Made by a program: the position numbers and the translations under genes. The notes under the pieces are model-generated. The model saw only the letters and a list, made by a program, of their open reading frames with translations, was not told where the DNA came from and searched no databases. A stretch of DNA of 9,821 bases from CAYXDO01 sp964463485 (GTDB taxonomy: Bacteria > Myxococcota > Kuafuiibacteriia > Kuafuiibacteriales > Kuafuiibacteriaceae): contig CAYXDO010000254.1 of assembly GCA_964463485.1 (NCBI GenBank), positions 1 through 9,821 of the forward strand. The letters are read 5' to 3'. This document shows positions 1 to 4,735 of the stretch, piece after piece; position 1 is the first letter of the stretch; each line of letters starts with the position of its first letter.

Positions 1-10
1 CTATATTTCC

Positions 11-34
11 GATTTGGTTGTCACAAACCAAATC
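11..34. repeat. AT-rich inverted repeat / hairpin
   Basis: The arms GATTTGGTT (11-19) and AACCAAATC (26-34) are perfect complements around the 6-base loop GTCACA. Nine perfect pairs of AT-rich sequence stand out in this GC-rich window. It could be a terminator of a gene left of the window, but no T-run follows on the + strand. It could also be the trace of a mobile-element end. Only the symmetry is certain. Confidence 0.4.
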
Positions 35-60
35 CAATCTCCCGCAGGCTGCTAGAATGA

Positions 61-445
61 ATGAGTGGGCTCAGTCAGGACAATTTGGTGCCACAAAGGG
101 TTCGAGCAGCCGCCGCGACCGCCACAGCCTCCGCCTCCTCCGCCGCAGGCTCCGTGCCGGCCTGTATGCTCTGGCTGGCTCAACGCTGGTGTTTGATCGT
201 CTGTCGTATGTTCCTGTTCCGAGGGCTAAAGGTTGGCAGTCTAGGCGATATTCTCACGGCCGCGGCCGCGAGTTTCATAATCGCCGTACTGTCCTGTCGT
301 CGTTTCGACAAGACTCGGTACTACCGGGAGGCCTCCGCGATCGTAATTGGCACCCAGTTGTGCGTGGCGTTTGCGCGCTGTTTTGACCCAACTGAGCTGT
401 GGGGCTTCGAGCCCGAAGCCCAGACCGGCATGATCGTTGCGATGA
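61..445 (+). pseudogene. unrecognised fragment, possibly from a membrane protein
   Basis: The frame starting at ATG 61 stays open into the region where the thiol peroxidase remnant begins, about position 445. Its translation has an Ala-rich N-terminus. It then has moderately hydrophobic stretches at about residues 46-60 (around CMLWLAQRWCLIVCRMF) and 75-90 (DILTAAAASFIIAVLSC), followed by RRFDKTRYY and a later mixed segment. The look is faintly like the membrane-spanning N-terminal part of large myxobacterial sensor or kinase proteins, but I do not recognise a family and see no catalytic motif. The open frame beyond 445 is out of register with the tpx remnant and is probably meaningless. It may be a broken gene or simply open high-GC DNA. 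The rest of 1-445 shows nothing else I can support. Confidence 0.15.
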
Positions 446-740
446 CCGACAAAGCTCGCGGCGGGGACGCTCGTGGCGACGATCGGCCGCGACCCTCAGT
501 TCGCTCAGCGTCAATTCATCGAAGAGAACCTGGAGGCCCATTCGGCTGCCAAACTCGGGCAGCTTCGCGTCGGAACCGAACGTCACGTTCGTGAAGCGGT
601 CGAAGAGACCGGCCTGTTGGCACGAAGCCTGTGATTGGTGAGTCCGGAGGGCAAGATCGTGTACTCGGAGCTCGTGGCCGATCAGAGCCACGAACCCAAC
701 TACGACGCTGACCGCAGCCATCACCACAGCGCGAGGTTGA
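446..740 (+). pseudogene. tpx: thiol peroxidase (Tpx-like), 3' half, broken
   Basis: Tpx is a peroxiredoxin that reduces hydroperoxides with an N-terminal peroxidatic cysteine. The frame running from 446 reads TKLAAGTLVATIGRDPQFAQ then RQF, resembling the family's segment V-x-x-S-x-D-x-P-F-A-Q-x-R-F. Further on it reads EETGLLARSL, then an in-frame TGA at 632-634, then SPEGKIVYSELV and HEPNYDA. These match the conserved Tpx C-terminal half (GLLAR, then a Gly-Lys-Ile strand, then E-P-[DN]-Y-[DE]-A). After NYDA the frame must shift to give ALTAAITTARG and the TGA at 738-740. The N-terminal half with the catalytic cysteine (S-x-D-T-x-x-C) is absent from the upstream sequence. With the lost N-terminus, the internal stop and the frameshift, no working enzyme can be made. 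The identification rests on motif recall; the middle (residues between RQF and EETG) matches poorly. Confidence 0.55.
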
Positions 741-911
741 ACCGCGACGGCCCGGCCATTCTCGCATCGCGGCCTCCAACTCACCGTCAGTGAGCTCGCC
801 CTGCTGCCCCTCGAACATCCGGACGCCTCGGCGAGCATCTTCTGCTTCAACCGCAGCCGACAGCCGGAGTCGGGCTCTCGATACATCAACTTCGTGATTG
901 CTGGTCCCTGA
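741..911 (+). pseudogene. orphan C-terminal coding scrap, unrecognised
   Basis: Immediately after the tpx remnant a frame is open for 56 codons to a TGA at 909-911, with no ATG. It reads HRGLQLTVSELALLPLEHPD followed by ASASIFCFNRSR and ends YINFVIAGP. Most codons have C or G in the third position, as expected for real coding DNA in this genome. This suggests the tail of a lost gene. I do not recognise the family. It continues the pattern of gene pieces joined end to end in this region. Confidence 0.25.
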
Positions 912-939
912 CCCACCCCGCGGCGGCCCCGGTCCCGTG

Positions 940-957
940 TCCGCAATTATTTGCGGA
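940..957. repeat. short hairpin upstream of the toxin-antitoxin remnant
   Basis: TCCGCAA (940-946) and TTGCGGA (951-957) pair perfectly around TTAT. The stem has 7 bp and there is no following T-run, so it is a weak terminator candidate. It may equally be a protein-binding site. It lies about 100 bases before the antitoxin start. The surrounding 912-1019 holds no gene that I can support. Confidence 0.3.
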
Positions 958-1019
958 TCACGCGTTGACTACGGCAGTCTGCAGCCCCCTACGTTATCCC
1001 TCGCTAGGAGGCAGCCGTC

Positions 1020-1048
1020 TTGACACGAGATACGTGCCCACGTAACCT
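1020..1048 (+). promoter_or_regulatory. putative promoter of the toxin-antitoxin pair
   Basis: TTGACA at 1020-1025 is a perfect -35 match. TAACCT at 1043-1048 follows after 17 bp and is a weak -10 (3 of 6 bases). The antitoxin ATG at 1055 would then be at or next to the transcription start, implying a leaderless or nearly leaderless message; no ribosome site precedes this ATG. A strong AGGAGG at 1006-1011 lies upstream of the proposed promoter and serves no ATG. Confidence 0.4.
1031..1044. promoter_or_regulatory. palindromic operator candidate
   Basis: TACGTG (1031-1036) and CACGTA (1039-1044) form a perfect 6-bp inverted repeat with a 2-bp spacer. The site lies between the -35 and -10 elements and overlaps the start of the -10. 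Type II antitoxins usually repress their own promoter by binding such palindromes, so the placement fits autorepression. No binding data can be inferred beyond this. Confidence 0.45.
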
Positions 1049-1054
1049 GTGGAA

Positions 1055-1284
1055 ATGAATCTGACTCTCTCCGTCGACGAAAAGTTGGTCGAAAAGGCGC
1101 GGAAGGTCGCGGAGGAGCAGGGATGAGCTTGAACTCTCTCATTCGGCAGTTTCTGGAGACACTCGCCGGGCATCGTGGCGGTGAACAACTCGTGGAGGAG
1201 CTGGAGAATCAATGGAAGAGGTCCTCGGGTCACTCGAAGGGCAAGCGCATCCGGCGGGAAGATGCCTACTCGGGCCGTGCATGA
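1055..1284 (+). pseudogene. type II antitoxin, split by a one-base frameshift
   Basis: From ATG 1055 the frame reads MNLTLSVDEKLVEKARKVAE then EQG, and stops at TGA 1124-1126. A second frame starts at ATG 1123 (MSLNSLIRQFLETLAGHRGG) and ends at TGA 1282-1284. Joined, the two pieces make a normal antitoxin of about 76 residues of the kind beginning MNLTLSVD...KARKVAE..G.SLN.LIR..LE.L, which pairs with PIN toxins. Losing one G at 1120-1122 explains the break. The break creates an ATGA stop/start overlap, with GGAGGAG at 1111-1117 placed five bases before the internal ATG. Re-initiation could therefore still make the C-terminal piece. The N-terminal strand expected to contact DNA would be on the separate 23-residue peptide. 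The toxin start (ATG 1281) overlaps the antitoxin stop, the usual layout of such pairs. Confidence 0.7.
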
Positions 1285-1457
1285 ACTCTCGGGTCTTCAT
1301 CGACACCAACATCCTGATCTACGCCGACGATGGAGACGCCGGTCCGAAGCAGAAGCGAGCGCGAACAGTCATTCGCGAGCTCGTGCGGTCCGGAACAGCC
1401 GTGCTATCGACCCAAGTCCTGAATGAGTACTTCGTCATCGCAACCAAGAAGCTTGGT
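1281..1457 (+). pseudogene. PIN-domain toxin (VapC-like), 3'-truncated
   Basis: PIN toxins are Mg-dependent RNases with three or four acidic active-site residues. The start MNSRVFIDTNILIYA carries the first aspartate (D8, in IDTN). LSTQVLNEYFVIATKKLG carries the conserved glutamate (E49). PIN-like sequence stops at about residue 59, codon 1455-1457. The same frame runs on to a stop at 1581-1583, but that part is out-of-frame reading of the next gene remnant. The last conserved acidic residues, normally near positions 95-120, are missing, so ribonuclease activity is not expected. The start overlaps the antitoxin stop (ATGA at 1281-1284). A deletion has joined this toxin directly to DUF1156 sequence. 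Confidence 0.7.
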
Positions 1458-1740
1458 TCAGTTGCGCAACACGTTCGCGCGACAGGCAATCCAAATCAGT
1501 TGGGATTTCGGAGAGGGCAATCCGTTGAGTACTTCGTCGGGAACTCTCGGCCCGAGAGTTGGCTGGGTAGCCCAAGCAATTGAGTTGCTGCCTGCCGACG
1601 GACCGACTGGGAGGGCCCACCAGCAGGATGCCGCCGGGCGTTCCTCTGTTCTCCCTATCGCTCTCGACAAAATGACAAGAGGAGTTGCGGGAGGCCAATC
1701 ACCAGTAGCCCCGGTCGACCTCTTCGGTGGCGACGCATGA
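1453..1740 (+). pseudogene. DUF1156-type anti-phage-associated protein, internal remnant
   Basis: In a frame different from the toxin, the translation reads QLRNTFARQAIQISWDFGEG then NPLSTSSGTLG, and later WVAQAIELLPADGPTG with HQQDAAG. This strongly resembles the segment RNTFARQAxPMxWDFxExNPxSxSxGN and xxWVAKVxExLP that I know from large DUF1156 proteins (methyltransferase-like proteins of defence loci). The whole N-terminal part is missing; the sequence begins at a junction with the PIN toxin near 1453-1460. After QQDAAG the family would continue for hundreds of residues. Here a short unrelated-looking tail follows, ending SPVAPVDLFGGDA and a TGA at 1738-1740. That tail may be the true C-terminus after an internal deletion. 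The stop overlaps the ATG of the ATPase gene (1737), so the operon arrangement is preserved although the protein is not. Confidence 0.6.
1542..1560. repeat. 9-bp inverted repeat inside the DUF1156 remnant
   Basis: AACTCTCGG (1542-1550) and CCGAGAGTT (1552-1560) are perfect complements around a single C. It falls within the codons for TLGPRV, at a place where the protein match to DUF1156 weakens (an SGN-type motif is expected). It could be chance, an old insertion footprint or a rearrangement point. Confidence 0.35.
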
Positions 1741-2828
1741 TCAAATCGCTGAGCGTCATCAACTTCACGGCGTTTTCGTCCGCGGAGCTCGAGTTTGGCC
1801 AAAACCTGAACGTCTTCGTCGGCGAAAACGGCACGGGCAAGACTCACCTATTGAAGCTGGCTTACGCGCTCCTCGCGGTCGAGGCTCAAGGCAGGCGAGA
1901 CTCCGGGGAAGAGAAACCGAGCGAGACCTACCTGAAGGGGGCAGTCGCCCGGAAGCTCGTGCGAGTCTTTCGGCCGGACCAGTTGGGTGGACTCGTGCGG
2001 CGGTCCAAGCCCTGCGAGGGGGCCAAGAACGGTGTCGGCGCACACGCGGTCCCTCCTGCGCAATTCGAGCTCAGACACGAGAAGAAGGAGCTCGGCCTTT
2101 CCTTTGAGCTCAGCGTGGAGAGCAGCGCCGAAGTTTCGGTGTCGAAGGTTCCGGCGCTCTGGCTCGATAAGGCTCCGGCGTTCTTTCCGACTCGCGAGTT
2201 GCTGTCCATTTACCCTGGCTTCGTCTCACTTTACGAGACCACGGAGCTACCGTTTGAAGAGACGTGGCGAGACACCTGCGTGCTCCTTGGAGCGCCCGTC
2301 AAACGTGGCACTATGGAGAAGAAGCTCCAGCGTCTGCTCGCGCCCCTCGAGGCCGTCATGGGCGGCAGGGTCGAGCTCGACCAGACTGGTCGCTTTTATC
2401 TCGTGACCGACCGGAGTCGAAGAGAGATGCCTCTCGTGGCCGAAGGCCTCCGGAAGCTGGGCATGCTCGCGCGCCTGATCTCGACGGGCGCCTTGAGCGA
2501 TCAAGCGTGCTTGTTTTGGGACGAGCCCGAAACGAACCTGAATTCGAAGCTCATCAAGGATATCGCGCGGGCCGTCGTCGAGCTCGGTCAGCATGGTGTT
2601 CAAGTCTTCGTCGCTACCCACAGCCTCTTCTTCCTCCGAGAGCTCGAGATCATCCTGAGCGAGCGAAAGATGTCGACGTTTGATACGCGCTTCTTCGGGC
2701 TGCAAGCCGCGGACGGGGGCGTGAGTATTCTGCAGGGACCCACGTTCGAGGATATCGGGGACATCGCTGCATTGTCGGAGGAACTGGAGCAGTCAGACCG
2801 CTTCATGGCCACGGAGGGCCGCTCGTGA
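1737..2828 (+). CDS. ATP-binding protein, AAA_21/ABC-like (SMC/OLD-type) ATPase
   Basis: This 363-residue protein begins MIKSLSVINFTAFSSAELEF and has a Walker A motif GENGTGKT at residues 29-36. It has a signature-like helix LVAEGLRKLGML at 233-244, a Walker B CLFWDEPET at 258-266 with catalytic Glu263, and an H-loop ATHSLFFLRELE at 293-304. The segment PTRELLSIYPGFVSLYE (151-167) is typical of AAA_21-type ATPases. No TOPRIM domain follows, unlike in OLD nucleases. Such ATPases usually act as sensors or clamps that control a partner nuclease or toxin in defence systems. The gene looks complete. GGTGG at 1726-1730 precedes the ATG. Its start overlaps the DUF1156 stop and its end overlaps the next gene (GTGA at 2825-2828), so it is an integral member of a DUF1156-ATPase-nuclease-DUF499 operon. 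The exact biochemical role is not known to me. Confidence 0.85.
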   Translation: MIKSLSVINFTAFSSAELEFGQNLNVFVGENGTGKTHLLKLAYALLAVEAQGRRDSGEEKPSETYLKGAVARKLVRVFRPDQLGGLVRRSKPCEGAKNGVGAHAVPPAQFELRHEKKELGLSFELSVESSAEVSVSKVPALWLDKAPAFFPTRELLSIYPGFVSLYETTELPFEETWRDTCVLLGAPVKRGTMEKKLQRLLAPLEAVMGGRVELDQTGRFYLVTDRSRREMPLVAEGLRKLGMLARLISTGALSDQACLFWDEPETNLNSKLIKDIARAVVELGQHGVQVFVATHSLFFLRELEIILSERKMSTFDTRFFGLQAADGGVSILQGPTFEDIGDIAALSEELEQSDRFMATEGRS

Positions 2829-3328
2829 AAGCCGCGGTGGGTGGACTCACCTTCGAGTTCCCGGACGACTGGCATCACACCCAATATGACGGTTGGAGCT
2901 TCTATCGTCACCGCTTCGGCCGAATGTGGAACGAGATCAAGGCGGTTGACCTGCTCGTGCTCGACCCTTCGGCGACCCTCTGGTTCCTCGAGGTGAAGGA
3001 CTACCGGCAGCATCGGCGGACCAAATCCGCGGCGCTGCACACCGAGGTCGCTGAGAAAGTCTTCGATACTCTCGCAGCATTGCTTCCCGCGCGTTGCAAT
3101 GGAGACGACTCCCGCGAGCGCGAGTTCGCGAAGGCGGCTTTGCAAGCGAAACGGCTTCGGGTTGTCTTGCACCTCGAACAGCCACACCAACACTCGAAGC
3201 TCTTTCCTCGTGCCATCGAGCCCTCGGTGGTGCAGCTCGCACTCAGACGCGTGCTCAAGCCCATCGACGCTCATGCGGTGGTCAGTGAGAAGCGAAACCT
3301 CAGAGCACTCTCTTGGTCGGTGATTTAG
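2825..3328 (+). CDS. small PD-(D/E)xK-like putative nuclease
   Basis: The 167-residue protein starts at GTG 2825, overlapping the ATPase stop, with GGAGGG at 2813-2818 as ribosome site. The core NEIKAVDLLVLDPSATLWFL followed by EVKDYR gives Asp42, then 13 residues, then Glu56-Val-Lys58. This is the strand-turn-strand D-(n)-E-x-K signature of PD-(D/E)xK nucleases. A helix with EVAEKVFDTLAALL (about 73-86) follows, as expected after the core. The second half (LRVVLHLEQP, SKLFPRAIEPSVVQLAL, LKPIDAHAVV) suggests an alpha/beta fold but I do not recognise a named domain. It has no membrane segment or signal peptide. By position it is the likely effector or DNA-processing partner of the ATPase. Nuclease activity is an inference from the motif only; some proteins of this fold are structural. 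Confidence 0.75.
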   Translation: MKAAVGGLTFEFPDDWHHTQYDGWSFYRHRFGRMWNEIKAVDLLVLDPSATLWFLEVKDYRQHRRTKSAALHTEVAEKVFDTLAALLPARCNGDDSREREFAKAALQAKRLRVVLHLEQPHQHSKLFPRAIEPSVVQLALRRVLKPIDAHAVVSEKRNLRALSWSVI

Positions 3329-3802
3329 ATGATGAAGTCTTGGCGTGAAATAGCTGTGCCCCACCCCGACGGTTCCTTCCTGCAGTCCGAGTTTGCCGCC
3401 GACATCACGGCTGTGAAGGACGGCAGCGCGACGCTCGAGTACCGAGACGCCTCCGCCTTCTTCGAGCGCGTGAAGGCCTATCCGATTCGCCCCGAAGTCT
3501 TCGACCGACTCTACGAAGGCTGGTCGACGCTCGAGAGCTTCCAGCGGGCTCGTGGCGTACTCAAGCTCATGGCTCACGTGATTCATGACCTCTGGGCAAA
3601 GGGGAGCACCGACTTACTCATCTTGCCCGCAAGCTTGCCGCTCAATCGAGGCAAGGCCCGAGACGAGCTGCTCTCACATCTCCCTCCGGGTTGGGACGCA
3701 GTGCTCGACAAGGATATCGACGACGAGCACGCCGAGGCCGTGGACCTCGACAACAAAGAGGGACGCTTTGGCGCGGTTCAAACGGCGCGGCGAGTGGCGC
3801 GG
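3329..3802 (+). pseudogene. DUF499-type anti-phage-associated ATPase, internally deleted and truncated
   Basis: The ATG at 3329 directly follows the TAG of the nuclease gene, without an evident ribosome site, which suggests coupled translation. Residues 4-47 (SWREIAVPHPDGSF, LQSEFAADITAV, EYRDASAFFER) match the start of DUF499 proteins, with about three residues missing after HPD. At Arg47 the sequence jumps to VKAYPIRPEVFDRLYEGWST and LESFQRARGVLKLMAHVIH. It then reads ILPASLPL, LPPGWDAVLDKDID and RFGAVQTARRVAR, which is normally found hundreds of residues further on. The missing part includes the GGGKTH nucleotide-binding loop of this family. After Arg158 (about 3802) the match ends and the frame runs to a stop at 3998-4000 through non-homologous sequence. 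Family members are roughly 1000 residues long; this remnant keeps about 158. It cannot be a working ATPase. Confidence 0.75.
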
Positions 3803-4118
3803 GTGAGAATGCGGCGCAGCTTGGGTTCAAGAGTAGGTGTGGGAGTAGGGGCACGAGGAGAAGTCCGATGCGCTCTTTCCAACGACGTGAGCTCTCAGCG
3901 TGACCGCAAGAGAAAGCCACTTTTTCTTCCGCGGCACGCGCCGTCTTGGAGGCCGAGCGCAAGTCATTCCGCCGATGGACCCCCACGAGGTTTGGTATGA
4001 GTATTCTGCGACGGTCCCTCCGGGCGAGCTACGTTGTGTCCGGAATTCTTCGAAGCCATAGCGGTCCGGCGGTCAAGGACACGTACGAGTCCGTGGAGAA
4101 ACGGCGGGGAGTCTACCC
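3803..4118. other. gap without a supported gene
   Basis: Downstream of the DUF499 remnant no frame reads like a conserved protein. A + strand frame around 3900-4061 gives RESHFFFRGTRR and later MDPHEVWYEYSATVPP before a TAG, but it lacks a credible start and codon bias. A hairpin at 3908-3928 is listed separately. No convincing promoter for the next gene was found. GGGGA at 4106-4109 and onward is its probable ribosome site. Confidence 0.5.
3908..3928. terminator. A/T-rich hairpin after the defence-operon remnant
   Basis: AAGAGAAAG (3908-3916) pairs with CTTTTTCTT (3920-3928) around the loop CCA: nine pairs including one G-U, with a T-run forming the right arm. It follows the last remnant of the operon. 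A classic GC stem is missing, so a weak or two-way terminator is only a possibility. Confidence 0.25.
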
Positions 4119-4715
4119 ATGCGGGAGAAAATGACGCAAGTCCTTGGGACGGTATTGGTTTCCGCGCTCGGACTCCCGAAACCGGTTTTTGCGGAGCCAC
4201 CGCCGAGTCCCGACGACAATCGCTACGAAAACCCAAACTACTTCTATTCGGTCCGGATACCCAAAGGCCTACACTGTAGGACCGACCCGGCCCCCCATCC
4301 GAACCATGGCTGCTCGATCAACCTCAGCCAACATTACCGGTCCCATGTGTGGGTCGACGGGAGTTACAACACTCTCGCCCGAGAAACAGCAGCGGATGCA
4401 CTTTTCTACGCCTTGGACTCCGAGCTGCGTTCAGGGTGCACACTCGAGATCTCGCGCCGCGAACCGGCGCTGCTCGGGTCGTTGCAAGCCGAGCGCATCT
4501 CGTTCCACCACACGTGTGGCAAGGAATGGCTGGCTCACGAGTACGTCGTTGCGCTACGTTCCATTCCGAACTGCTGCGAGTTGATCTATACCGTCGCGTT
4601 CGTGTCGACTCTCGAGACCGAAGCGACCCATCGAGCACTCCTGGAGGAGATTGTCGCCTCCTGGACGAACCTCACACCGGAGGAGGCGCCAAAACGCGCA
4701 CCGGTTTCCGACTGA
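4119..4715 (+). CDS. secreted six-cysteine protein, function unknown
   Basis: The 198-residue protein begins MREKMTQVLGTVLVSALGLP, a charged then hydrophobic stretch typical of a Sec signal peptide. Likely cleavage is after VFA at residue 25. The mature part starts with a Pro-rich linker, then NYFYSVRIPKGLHC. Cysteines lie at 53, 65, 107, 133, 152 and 153, an even number that suits disulfides outside the cytoplasm. The pattern Y-x-V-R-I-P near the start and a final helix HRALLEEIVASW (171-182) faintly recall PsbP/DUF1795-like secreted domains; this is a guess. ATG 4119 is preferred because GGGGA lies eight bases upstream; ATG 4131 (residue 5) is possible and would shorten the charged N-region. 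It stands apart from the defence remnant upstream and converges on rtcR, with only 20 bases between the two stop codons. Confidence 0.75.
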   Translation: MREKMTQVLGTVLVSALGLPKPVFAEPPPSPDDNRYENPNYFYSVRIPKGLHCRTDPAPHPNHGCSINLSQHYRSHVWVDGSYNTLARETAADALFYALDSELRSGCTLEISRREPALLGSLQAERISFHHTCGKEWLAHEYVVALRSIPNCCELIYTVAFVSTLETEATHRALLEEIVASWTNLTPEEAPKRAPVSD

Positions 4716-4735
4716 GGTCCTTGCCTTTTGGTCGC

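Noticed and set aside
347..363. Possible sigma-54 promoter (TGGCAC near 348)
   Set aside because: The -12 part reads TGTGC at the wrong register instead of TTGC, and no gene follows that RtcR would plausibly control.
275..946. Long minus-strand open frame (223 codons)
   Set aside because: It runs antisense to the tpx remnant and the adjoining scrap. Its translation has no recognisable motif, and such frames are common opposite high-GC coding DNA.
1458..1583. C-terminal half of the PIN toxin frame
   Set aside because: The sequence there is DUF1156-like in a different frame; the toxin frame only happens to remain open.
2600..3586. 328-codon minus-strand open frame
   Set aside because: It is antisense to three motif-bearing + strand frames (ATPase, nuclease, DUF499 remnant).
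3900..4061. Short + strand frame reading RESHFFFRGTRR ... VWYEYSATVPP
   Set aside because: No ribosome site or good start, mixed third-base usage, and no recognised family; the first part looks like a typical spurious intergenic translation.
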